Of a stretch of 64,000 nt of DNA, positions 34,147-41,997 are shown one piece after another. Below the pieces are notes generated by a model. The model saw nothing but the letters and a program-made list of their open reading frames with translations, had not been told where the DNA came from and ran no database searches. Numbering within the stretch: the first letter of the stretch is position 1; each line of letters starts with the position of its first letter. This DNA comes from Candidatus Gastranaerophilales bacterium (GTDB taxonomy: Bacteria > Cyanobacteriota > Vampirovibrionia > Gastranaerophilales > Gastranaerophilaceae), in NCBI GenBank assembly GCA_944325885.1, contig CALVBT010000005.1, positions 1 through 64,000 of the forward strand, written 5' to 3'. The position numbers were made by a program, and so were the translations under genes.

Positions 34147-34695
34147 ATGAAAAAAACTGCAATCACTCTCTGTGCTGCTATGTTATGCTCTGTAATGAGC
34201 GTATGTGCGCAACCCACAGGACTTGTCCCCGTCACCTGTCCTGCTCAAAACGCCCCTTGTGAAAAAGGACTCCCCTGCAACTGCGGACAGCCAGAATGCC
34301 CGAAATGTAATGAACAAAAAGCCCCCGTGTTCAACTCATGCGAAGAAGTTCAGGCGTGGAAAGATAAATACTTCAAAAAAAGATGCGAAATCTACACAAA
34401 ACTCGGACTCTCACAAGAACAGAGAGTAAAAGCAAGATGCGTGGACGAAAAATTCTTTGACGAAATCGCTCCGCTCAAAATGTGCTGCAAACAGGAAAAA
34501 GCAAAACTAAACGAAATGAAATGCCAGAAATGCTCCTGGAGTGCAAAACGAGAACAAAAAGAAAAAATTAAAGACCTGAAATCAGAAATCAAAGACAAGA
34601 AAAAACAACACGAAAAATGCTTTTTGGAACTGCTGAACCAGTGCCAGAAAGATACCTACAAAAAATTGGATAAAAACAAAGGCTGCGGCTGTTAA
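34147..34695 (+). CDS. Exported Cys-rich protein, Spy/CpxP-like helix
   Basis: A 182-residue protein with a signal peptide ending near Ala21 (CSVMSVCA). The mature part holds about 20 Cys. The N-terminal section is CPAQNAPCEKGLPCNCGQPECPKC; the helical remainder (LGLSQEQRVKARCVDEKF...) resembles the LTxxQ/Spy-CpxP type of periplasmic helical protein, with extra CxxC and CC pairs and the ending KGCGC. It may buffer metals or act as a disulfide-stabilised chaperone. The Fur-type regulator gene upstream supports a metal link (inference). Strong AAGGAG site before the ATG and a clear terminator after. Confidence 0.8.
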   Translation: MKKTAITLCAAMLCSVMSVCAQPTGLVPVTCPAQNAPCEKGLPCNCGQPECPKCNEQKAPVFNSCEEVQAWKDKYFKKRCEIYTKLGLSQEQRVKARCVDEKFFDEIAPLKMCCKQEKAKLNEMKCQKCSWSAKREQKEKIKDLKSEIKDKKKQHEKCFLELLNQCQKDTYKKLDKNKGCGC

Positions 34696-34729
34696 AACCT
34701 TTTAAAAACCTCAGTGATTACCTTTTCCA

Positions 34730-34765
34730 ACCAAAAAGCAGCCTGATTTAAGGCTGCTTTTTGGT
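34730..34765. terminator. Bidirectional terminator
   Basis: CCAAAAAGCAGCCT / AGGCTGCTTTTTGG forms a 14-bp perfect stem flanked by A and T runs, between the Cys-rich gene and hcp. Confidence 0.92.
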
Positions 34766-34769
34766 TTAT

Positions 34770-36311
34770 TTATTCACCCAATATATCCTGCAAATCTTTT
34801 TCCGGTGTTGTGATTGGCTTTATCTTAAATTTTTCAACAAGTATGTTCAAAACATTTGGCGAAACAAATGCCGGCAAACTGGGGCCGAGCCTGATATTTT
34901 CTATACCGAGATAAAGAAGCGTCAATAATATACAAACAGCCTTTTGTTCATACCACGAAAGAACAAGAGAAAGAGGCAGCTCATTTACGCTGCAATCAAA
35001 AACTTTGGCCAGTTCTACCGCCACTTTTATTGCGCTGTATGCATCGTTGCATTGTCCCATATCCAAGAGCCTCGGTATGCCGTTTATGTCGCCGAGGTCA
35101 AGGTCATTAAAACGATATTTTCCGCAGGCAAGAGTCAATATCAAAGTATCTTTCGGACACTGTTTGACAAATTCCGTATAATAATTTCTTCCTGTCTTTG
35201 CGCCGTCACAGCCGCCAACCAAAAAAATATGTTTTAAATCACCGGATTTTACAGCATCTATCACTTTGTCCGCAACGGACAATACAGTGCCGTGGCCAAA
35301 ACCTACAGTCAAAACATCTCCGCCGTTGATTCCCGTCATTTTTTTATCTTCTTTATATCCGCCCAGCTGCAAGGCTTTTTCTATAACCGGAGAAAAATCC
35401 TTTTCATCAGAAATATGAACCATATCAGGATATCCAACCACAGAAGTTGTAAACACCCTGTCACGATAACTGTCTTTAACAGGCATTATACAGTTTGTTG
35501 TAAAAAGTATAGGAGCCGGAATATCAGCAAATTCCTTTTGCTGGTTTTGCCACGCAGTGCCAAAATTCCCCTTTAGATGAGGATATTTTTTAAGCTCCGG
35601 ATAAGCGTGACACGGAAGCATTTCTCCGTGTGTATAGATATTTATACCTTTGTCTTTTGTTTGTTCCAAAAGTATCGCCAAATCCCTAAGGTCATGCCCC
35701 GTTACAACAATAAACGGCCCTTTTTCTATATTTGTTGTGACTTTTACAGGCACGGGGGTTCCGTAAGTTTCTGTATTGGCTCTATCCAAAAGCTCCATGC
35801 ATTTTAAGTTTATCTCTCCGGTCTTTAATACAAGTGCCAACAACTCATCTGTCCCCAAATCAGAAGCAAGCGCATTCAAAGCTTCATAAAAGAAATCATC
35901 AACAGCTTTGTCCGTATAGCCGAGAACCCTTGCGTGATGAGCATAAGCGGCTATCCCTCTAAGGCCGAAAAGAATCAAAGATTTCAAGCTTCTTATATCT
36001 TCATCTGCTGTCCAGACAGATTTTATATCAAATTTTTTATCGCAATTTTTTGCAGCGTCCACTCTGTCTATGTATCTTTGGATAGCATCATTATCAAAGT
36101 TTACGTTTGTTATGGTAACAAACAGGCCGTTTATAATAAGGTCTGTAATTTCTTCCGTTTTTTCACAGCAGCCTGCCAGCTCTATTAAAGAATCCGTCAA
36201 TTTGTCCTGCAAATTTGCCGTGTCGGCTTTTTTTCCGCAAACTCCCTGCGCCTTGGTACATCCGCTGCCGCAAGCAGTCTGTTCGCATTGAAAACAAAAC
36301 ATTTGAGTCAT
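34770..36311 (-). CDS. hcp: Hydroxylamine reductase / hybrid-cluster protein
   Basis: A 513-residue Hcp. The N-terminal Cys set Cys6, Cys9, Cys18, Cys25 (CFQC..GC..GVCG) has the spacing of the anaerobe class that carries a 4Fe-4S cluster. All hybrid-cluster ligands are present: His in TGHDL, Glu in THGEMLP, Cys in FTTNC, Cys in VGGCDGAK (persulfide Cys), Cys in ACGKYRF, Cys in MGQCNDAY, and Glu in SWYEQKA. Hcp acts in nitric-oxide and hydroxylamine stress, and in protein nitrosylation. No reductase (hcr) gene is adjacent. A second, cluster-less homologue lies at 50995-52647. Confidence 0.97.
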   Translation of the reverse strand: MTQMFCFQCEQTACGSGCTKAQGVCGKKADTANLQDKLTDSLIELAGCCEKTEEITDLIINGLFVTITNVNFDNDAIQRYIDRVDAAKNCDKKFDIKSVWTADEDIRSLKSLILFGLRGIAAYAHHARVLGYTDKAVDDFFYEALNALASDLGTDELLALVLKTGEINLKCMELLDRANTETYGTPVPVKVTTNIEKGPFIVVTGHDLRDLAILLEQTKDKGINIYTHGEMLPCHAYPELKKYPHLKGNFGTAWQNQQKEFADIPAPILFTTNCIMPVKDSYRDRVFTTSVVGYPDMVHISDEKDFSPVIEKALQLGGYKEDKKMTGINGGDVLTVGFGHGTVLSVADKVIDAVKSGDLKHIFLVGGCDGAKTGRNYYTEFVKQCPKDTLILTLACGKYRFNDLDLGDINGIPRLLDMGQCNDAYSAIKVAVELAKVFDCSVNELPLSLVLSWYEQKAVCILLTLLYLGIENIRLGPSLPAFVSPNVLNILVEKFKIKPITTPEKDLQDILGE

Positions 36312-36478
36312 GTTATTAAATCTCCTTTAGTAATATTCACCATAAAATTGTACAAAAAGATTCGACTCTACACATCAATATATTTTCTATAATCAAATGA
36401 TTTAAGTTATGTATTTTTATATATGCTACAAACAATTCAATCATTGTTAAGCAATGTTTAACAACCCGAAACTCCATG

Positions 36479-36506
36479 TTGGCGTATTTTTTGTTTGGGT
36501 TATAAT
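36479..36506 (+). promoter_or_regulatory. Promoter of rpsB-tsf
   Basis: TTGGCG (36479-36484) and TATAAT (36501-36506) are 16 bp apart, giving a near-consensus sigma-70 promoter and a ~100-nt leader before the rpsB start. The remaining part of the 307-bp gap holds the divergent hcp promoter region, with no recognised operator. Confidence 0.7.
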
Positions 36507-36618
36507 GTTAAACGTAGTACAGTAATCGGACTTTAGACGGAACCAGTCGGGGCAGCGGATAATTTCCAAAGCAAAAACCCTTCCTAGTATGTTAAAGCCC
36601 ATAGAAAAGGAGAAAACG

Positions 36619-37413
36619 ATGCCGGTAGCATCAATGATTGATTTACTCGAAGCAGGTGTACACTTCGGACACCAGACTCAAAGATGGAACCCCAAAATGA
36701 AACCGTATATCTACGGTGCAAGAAACGGAATCTATGTTTTAGACTTAAGAAAAACTTCTGACAAACTGGATGAAGCATACGAAATCGTTAAAGAATTCGC
36801 CGCAAGAGGCAAAAACGTACTTTTTGTAGGTACAAAAAAACAAGCTACAGAAGTTGTTGCTGAAGAAGCTCAAAGATGCGGTATGTATTATATCAACAGA
36901 AGATGGTTGGGCGGTTTGTTGACAAACTTTGAAACTATCAGAGGCAGAGTTAACAAATTGAGAGAACTCGAAGACTTTGTAAACTCCGGCCACATTGAAA
37001 AACTTCCGAAAAAAGAAGTTGTTCAAATGACTAAAAAACTCGAAAAATTGTCAAAAACATTAGGCGGTATCAAAGAAATGCGCGGTATGCCTGATATCAT
37101 CTTTGTTGTTGACCAGAAAAAAGAAGACATTGCTATTGCAGAAGCTAACAAATTGCATATCCCTGTAATTTGTCTTGCTGATACAAACGCAAATCCGGAC
37201 GGAATCGACTACATCATCCCCGGTAACGATGATGCTATCCGTTCTATCAGATTGATTGCTTCAAAACTTGCTGATGCTGTTCTTGAAGGCAAACAGTTAA
37301 GAGAAAACAAAGCTGTAGGTGCTAAAGCAGAAACTATCAAGGCTGAAGATGCCGGTGTATCTGCAGAAGAAGTAAAAGAAGAAACAAAGGAAGAAGCTCC
37401 TGCTGAAGCTTAA
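36619..37413 (+). CDS. rpsB: 30S ribosomal protein S2
   Basis: A 264-residue S2 with all family hallmarks: [19 protein letters not shown] at the start, [26 protein letters not shown], and the INRR and [11 protein letters not shown] segments. The C-terminal ~35 residues are an acidic Glu/Ala extension ([11 protein letters not shown]) often seen in these lineages. The ATG at 36619 follows AAAGGAG by 6 bp; an upstream in-frame ATG at 36589 lacks such a site. First gene of rpsB-tsf. Confidence 0.98.
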   Translation: MPVASMIDLLEAGVHFGHQTQRWNPKMKPYIYGARNGIYVLDLRKTSDKLDEAYEIVKEFAARGKNVLFVGTKKQATEVVAEEAQRCGMYYINRRWLGGLLTNFETIRGRVNKLRELEDFVNSGHIEKLPKKEVVQMTKKLEKLSKTLGGIKEMRGMPDIIFVVDQKKEDIAIAEANKLHIPVICLADTNANPDGIDYIIPGNDDAIRSIRLIASKLADAVLEGKQLRENKAVGAKAETIKAEDAGVSAEEVKEETKEEAPAEA

Positions 37414-37427
37414 TTAAATTTAAAAGA

Positions 37428-37487
37428 TTAAGGGCTTTGCCTCAGGCTTGTCCAAACAAGACACAGCGCAAGGCTCTTAATTTTATT
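37428..37487 (+). promoter_or_regulatory. Long hairpin between rpsB and tsf
   Basis: TTAAGGGCTTTGC (37428-37440) pairs over 13 bp (two G-U) with GCAAGGCTCTTAA (37468-37480), enclosing an inner CTTGT / ACAAG stem; TTTTATT follows. It could be a partial terminator or mRNA processing site that sets the S2 to EF-Ts ratio. Confidence 0.55.
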
Positions 37488-37518
37488 GTTATCAAATAAA
37501 ATTAGAGAGGATAAGTTT

Positions 37519-38385
37519 ATGACAGTAACTGCTGCTATGGTAAAAGAGCTTAGAGAAAAAACCGGTGCAGGTATTCTCGACGCAAAAAAAGCATTGACTG
37601 AAAACAACGGAGATATGGAAAAAGCTATGGAATACCTTCGTCAAAAAGGTATCGCTTCTGCTGAAAAGAAAATGGGCAGAATCGCTGCTGAAGGCCTTGT
37701 TGATTCTTATATCGAAGGCAACACAGGTGCTTTGATTGAAGTAAACTGCGAAACAGACTTCGTTGCTAAAAATGAAGAATTTAAAACTCTTGTTAAAAAC
37801 CTCGCAAAACAGGTTGTTGCAACAAAACCTGCTAATGTTGAAGAACTTTTAGCTTCTACATGTGCAGAATGCGGACAAAAAATCGAAGACGTTATCAAAG
37901 AAAAAGTTGCAACTATCGGTGAAAAAATCACTGTAAGAAGATTTGTTATTGTTGAAGGCAACCCCGCATCATACATCCACAACGGAAAAATCGGTGTATT
38001 GCTCAACACTGACAAAGCTGACGAAGCTATGGAAAAAGATATCTGTCTGCACATTGCTTCTAATGCTCCGGAATTTGTTTCAAGAGAAGAAATTCCGCAA
38101 TCTGTTATCGATGAAGAAACAAGAATCGAAATGGGCAAAGAAGACCTTGCTAAAAAACCTGAAAACATCAGAGCTAAAATTGTTGAAGGCAGAATCAACA
38201 AACTCATGGCTTCCAGATGTCTTTTGGAACAACCGTTTGTTAAAAATCCTGACATCACTGTTGCACAGCTGGTTGAAGGCAAACTTAACATCAAATCCTT
38301 TGTACGTTACGTACTGGGTGAAGGTCTTGAAAAAAGACAGGACAACTTTGCAGAAGAAGTTGCAAGCCAGATGGCAGGCAATTAG
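37519..38385 (+). CDS. tsf: Elongation factor Ts
   Basis: A 288-residue EF-Ts, the nucleotide exchange factor for EF-Tu. The N-terminal UBA-like domain (VKELREKTGAGILDAKKAL) is followed by MEYLRQKG, then the core ALIEVNCETDFVAKNEEF and the coiled-coil and C-terminal dimerisation regions. The start ATG at 37519 has AGAGAGG upstream; a start 33 bp earlier would be unusual. Two CxxC-like Cys residues (ACAECGQ, ~118-124) lie in the core, a minor oddity. Co-transcribed with rpsB. Confidence 0.97.
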   Translation: MTVTAAMVKELREKTGAGILDAKKALTENNGDMEKAMEYLRQKGIASAEKKMGRIAAEGLVDSYIEGNTGALIEVNCETDFVAKNEEFKTLVKNLAKQVVATKPANVEELLASTCAECGQKIEDVIKEKVATIGEKITVRRFVIVEGNPASYIHNGKIGVLLNTDKADEAMEKDICLHIASNAPEFVSREEIPQSVIDEETRIEMGKEDLAKKPENIRAKIVEGRINKLMASRCLLEQPFVKNPDITVAQLVEGKLNIKSFVRYVLGEGLEKRQDNFAEEVASQMAGN

Positions 38386-38417
38386 TTTTTAACTAAAATT
38401 CGGTTATTTTAATATAA

Positions 38418-38456
38418 AAGCCCTTTGTTTTATCAAAAACAGAGGGCTTAATTTTT
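38418..38456 (+). terminator. Intrinsic terminator of rpsB-tsf
   Basis: AAGCCCTTTGTTTT / AAAACAGAGGGCTT stem (one U-G pair) followed by AATTTTT. Confidence 0.87.
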
Positions 38457-38575
38457 GAAAAAGTTAAATATATTAGATGATTTTTCTGGACAAAAAAATA
38501 TAATATCATAGTGGTATAATCTATCAGAAAATAATGTTTTTATAACTTTTTATTTATAACCGGAAGGTACAATAT

Positions 38576-39652
38576 ATGTCAGAAGCATTAAATATTGATG
38601 AATTTTTAAAAAAAGCAGTTGCTCTCGGGGCGTCAGACGAACATATAATAGTAGGCCAGCCGCCATTTGTCAGAATCAACGGCTTTATGAAAAAAGTTGC
38701 AATGCCTGTAATAACAAAATCAGATATATCTGAAATGATTTTGCACATAGCACCAGAAAACATTGCACAGGAACTCGATACAGAAAAAGACATTGACTTT
38801 ATTTACGAAATTAAAGGTTGTTCAAGATTCCGTGTAAACTACAGCCGCAGACTGGGCAGCCCTGCTATTGTTTTGAGGAACATTCCCTATCATATCCCGA
38901 CTGTACAGGAGCTTCGCCTGCCTGAAGTCATAAATACTTTTTCAAAATTCCAAAGCGGCCTTGTTATAGTCACAGGCCCGACAGGCAGCGGCAAAAGTAC
39001 AACGCTCGCTTCTGTTATAAATCAAATAAACTTGCAGGAATATAAAAACATTATCACTATCGAAGACCCTATAGAATATATCTTTGATTGCAAAAAGAGT
39101 ATGGTATCTCAAAGACAAATCGGCCCTGATGTTGTTTCTTTTGCCAACGGCGTAAAATATGCCCTTAGACAAGACCCTGATGTTATTCTTATCGGAGAAA
39201 TCAGAGATTTGGAAACAATGGATGCAGCACTCAAAGCTGCAGAAACAGGCCACCTTGTTCTGGCTACTCTTCACACAAACGGTTCTATACAAACAGTAAA
39301 CAGAATCGTCAACCTGTTTGACGAAAGCAACCGAATACTCGCAAGAAAAAGAGTCGCAGAAACACTGAGAGCAGTTGTTGCACAAAAACTTGTTTATTCA
39401 CATGAAAAAAACAAAAGATTTCCTGCCTGCGAAATTATGATAGTCACGCCGACAATCAAAGACTACATCATGAAATCAGAAAGCGATGAAATCTACAGAC
39501 TTATTTCCAACAACGCATCAGAAGGAATGATTACGCTCAACCAGTCACTGGCAGCACTGGTTAACGAAGGTCTGATTTCCGGTGACGAAGCAATGAACAG
39601 CTCAAGCGAACAAAACGAATTGAGCAAAATGCTCCGTGGTGTTTATGTTTAA
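38576..39652 (+). CDS. pilT: Type IV pilus retraction ATPase
   Basis: A 358-residue PilT/PilU. It has the N-terminal PAS-like domain (~1-100) and the RecA-like ATPase domain with Walker A GPTGSGKSTT (~133-142), Asp-box ITIEDPIEY, Walker B DVILIGEIRDLETM and His-box TGHLVLATLHTNG. PilT powers pilus retraction for twitching, adhesion and DNA uptake. Together with the pilin at 43638-44180, ComEC, and the CheA hybrid it supports a pilus-based motility or transformation system. No other pilus assembly genes (pilB, pilC, pilQ) are in the window. GGAAGG precedes the ATG. Confidence 0.96.
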   Translation: MSEALNIDEFLKKAVALGASDEHIIVGQPPFVRINGFMKKVAMPVITKSDISEMILHIAPENIAQELDTEKDIDFIYEIKGCSRFRVNYSRRLGSPAIVLRNIPYHIPTVQELRLPEVINTFSKFQSGLVIVTGPTGSGKSTTLASVINQINLQEYKNIITIEDPIEYIFDCKKSMVSQRQIGPDVVSFANGVKYALRQDPDVILIGEIRDLETMDAALKAAETGHLVLATLHTNGSIQTVNRIVNLFDESNRILARKRVAETLRAVVAQKLVYSHEKNKRFPACEIMIVTPTIKDYIMKSESDEIYRLISNNASEGMITLNQSLAALVNEGLISGDEAMNSSSEQNELSKMLRGVYV

Positions 39653-39759
39653 ACAAAATAAACTTTACAAAACTTTTCACAAACACAACAGAATTTGATA
39701 TTACAAAAATAGTAATTAATAATATTTTATATGAATAGTTGAGGACGGGGTAAAGATTA

Positions 39760-40566
39760 TTGGATAAAAAAAAGAGTTGTGTAAAAAATTTAATAGCAGG
39801 ATTTGTAATAGCGGGTATAATGCAAACAGGCACATTTGCGGCACAAACACAAACAACTGTGCCTCAGCCGCCTATGATGAAACCTGCTGTTAACACTTAT
39901 GACAAACCGGCAAATTTTGTTGAAAACACAAAAACCAACAATGCAAAGAAAAAAATAGAAGTTTATACCGACAAAAACGGAAATCCTATTTCTAAAGAGC
40001 AGAAAGAACGCTCTGAAGAACTGAGAAAAGTATACAAAAAAGTCACTAAAGATGAAAAAATCATGGAAGCTCTTGAGCTTATGAAAGGCGGACTTGCCGA
40101 TTTTTCAAGAAGAGCAATAATGGGTAACAACCTATCCGGAGAGCCTATAAAGATTGATTTTGAAGACCTGAGCAAATTCGGTCAGACCTATGCAAACTTT
40201 GATGCACTGGGATGGAAGAAAAAAGACAAACTCTATATCTACATAAACCAGAAGCATCAGGATGCGCCGGCACCGGCTCTTGCTGCAGTTTTGGCACACG
40301 AGGCTCTGCATCAGGATGATTTCAATTCTCTCAATGAAGAAACCTATGCCTGGACACTAGAGGCTGCCGTATGGACAAAGTTTACGGAAAAAAATCCAAA
40401 ATACAATGACAGCATGCATCCGCTTGTTGTAAGAGAAAACACCCTCAAAAAACTCTTTATAAAAGGGAATTACACAAGCAAATATATCAGAAAAACCGTA
40501 TTCACAAATCCGGGGTACGCAAACCTTCCCTCTCGCTCTCCGGGATTTGAAGACGATGACCTGTAA
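39760..40566 (+). CDS. Exported zincin-type metalloprotease-like protein
   Basis: A 268-residue protein with a basic start (DKKKSCVKN), a hydrophobic signal segment (LIAGFVIAGIMQTGTFA) and a Pro-rich linker. The catalytic-looking motif is HEALH (His180, Glu181, His184), followed by a nearby EE pair at 193-194 and a helical C-terminal half. This is the HExxH zinc site of zincins, placed in a ~100-residue domain with no clear family. I read a TTG start at 39760 because GAGGACGGGG lies 10 bp upstream and no in-frame ATG fits. Role unknown; periplasmic or surface protein processing is possible. Ends 6 bp from convergent bioC. Confidence 0.72.
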   Translation: MDKKKSCVKNLIAGFVIAGIMQTGTFAAQTQTTVPQPPMMKPAVNTYDKPANFVENTKTNNAKKKIEVYTDKNGNPISKEQKERSEELRKVYKKVTKDEKIMEALELMKGGLADFSRRAIMGNNLSGEPIKIDFEDLSKFGQTYANFDALGWKKKDKLYIYINQKHQDAPAPALAAVLAHEALHQDDFNSLNEETYAWTLEAAVWTKFTEKNPKYNDSMHPLVVRENTLKKLFIKGNYTSKYIRKTVFTNPGYANLPSRSPGFEDDDL

Positions 40567-40572
40567 TTTTAA

Positions 40573-41319
40573 TTATTTCTTTTTTAAAACCACATAAACA
40601 GGATTGTAAGTCAGAGTGACTTTATCATTCATACCAAAACATTTTTTGTAATAATCTTCAAAATGTTTTAGCTTTGACACAGTCCAGTTTAGTGGTTTTA
40701 TGCCGTTTGTTCCTGAATTTTTTATATGTTTTAAAACATCCAGCGGAGTGTTAAAACATAAAGTCTGGACATTTTCTTCAAAACACACTATCTCAAACCC
40801 CAGGTTGCATTTTTCTTTGAGAGTTTCCGTTTTTAAATATTCCAGAGAAACACCCGTTGTATCCTTTATTTCTTTATAATTCTGCTCACCAAAAGTAGTG
40901 AATGCAAAATACCCGCCGTCATTTAATGCATTATGCATTTTTATCAAAAGCTCATCAATATCCGCAATCCACTGCATAACAGCATTGGACAAAATCAAAT
41001 CATAAGTTTCTTCTATCCGAATTTTTTCTATATCGCCTGACAAAAATTTTGCATTGTCTATAATATTTTTTATACAAAATTCCGACTCTTCTATTATGTC
41101 GTTTGCGCAGTAATTTAGAAACGATATTTGATGCAAAATATTTTTTGACAAAAACCCTGTACCTGCGCCGAATTCAAAAACATTAGAAAAATTACGCCCG
41201 CAATTACAAAGCACCAAATCAATAAGATGTGCTGCCATTTCTTTTTGTATAACAGCAGAATCATCATAGGTGTTTATGCACTTTTGGAATCTGAATTTTA
41301 CAAGATTTTTGTCTAGCAT
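40573..41319 (-). CDS. bioC: Malonyl-ACP O-methyltransferase
   Basis: A 248-residue SAM-dependent methyltransferase of the BioC type, which methylates malonyl-ACP so that fatty-acid synthase can build the pimelate moiety of biotin. It starts with the FRFQKCINTYDDSAVIQKEMA stretch typical of BioC, then SAM motif I (FEFGAGTGFLSKNI), motif II DLILSNAVMQWI, and NDGGYFAFTTFGEQNYKEI. It is 1 bp from bioG upstream. Other biotin genes (bioF, bioA, bioD, bioB) are absent from the window. Confidence 0.9.
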   Translation of the reverse strand: MLDKNLVKFRFQKCINTYDDSAVIQKEMAAHLIDLVLCNCGRNFSNVFEFGAGTGFLSKNILHQISFLNYCANDIIEESEFCIKNIIDNAKFLSGDIEKIRIEETYDLILSNAVMQWIADIDELLIKMHNALNDGGYFAFTTFGEQNYKEIKDTTGVSLEYLKTETLKEKCNLGFEIVCFEENVQTLCFNTPLDVLKHIKNSGTNGIKPLNWTVSKLKHFEDYYKKCFGMNDKVTLTYNPVYVVLKKK

Positions 41320-41320
41320 T

Positions 41321-41986
41321 TTAAAATAATTCTTCTAACGAACCGTAATTATAAAACGGAAAATGACCGGTCTGCAGCTCAATTTTTTCTGCAAACGTAT
41401 CATTATTCCAAAAATTTAATTGATTTCTTGTAGGGACGCATCTGTCATGCAGTGCAATATACACTCTATCAAATTTACGCACCGAAACAGGCAACCGGGG
41501 AACATAACGTTTCATCCCTATTAATTCTGCTGTACAGCTTTGAGCATTTCTTTTTGGCAAATGTTTTTCAAAAATTTCAAAATGTTCTTTTGCTTTTTCA
41601 CCGCCAAAAAGCCTCTGTCGAAACTTAACCACGCTGTCAGAATCCATTTTTTCCGTCAATTCAAACTGCCTTACCGGAACGCCGAGTTTGTCATCAACAG
41701 GGATAAGAGTTCCGCTTATTGCAACAGAAAAATCCAATTTTAAATTTTCAGGCAGTTTTGCAATCCCAGAAGCGTACACGCCATAAGAAAATGCCAGAAG
41801 TTTTACGCTTTTGTATTTTGAAAAATCAAAATTGAAAAAGTCCTCACACTCCGGCACGGTGTAATCATATACATACAAAACATCACTGGTGTTTTTCAGG
41901 ATAGAGAATGGATTTTCATCCATTCCCCATCCGCAAAAAAACAAAATCAAATTATCACTGTTATTGTTTTGAAGATATGTTTTCAT
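41321..41986 (-). CDS. bioG: Pimeloyl-ACP methyl ester esterase, BioG/DUF452 type
   Basis: A 221-residue alpha/beta-hydrolase of the DUF452 (BioG) group that removes the methyl ester from pimeloyl-ACP, closing the BioC cycle. The start FFCGWGMDENPF and DYTVPECEDFFNFDF are family hallmarks, the nucleophile is Ser67 in LLAFSYGVYA, an Asp lies in IALHDRCVPT, and the His is in QTGHFPFYNYG near the end. The gene starts 11 bp after gltX and ends 1 bp before bioC, so it sits in a gltX-bioG-bioC transcription unit. Confidence 0.88.
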   Translation of the reverse strand: MKTYLQNNNSDNLILFFCGWGMDENPFSILKNTSDVLYVYDYTVPECEDFFNFDFSKYKSVKLLAFSYGVYASGIAKLPENLKLDFSVAISGTLIPVDDKLGVPVRQFELTEKMDSDSVVKFRQRLFGGEKAKEHFEIFEKHLPKRNAQSCTAELIGMKRYVPRLPVSVRKFDRVYIALHDRCVPTRNQLNFWNNDTFAEKIELQTGHFPFYNYGSLEELF

Positions 41987-41997
41987 TTTTTATCAAA

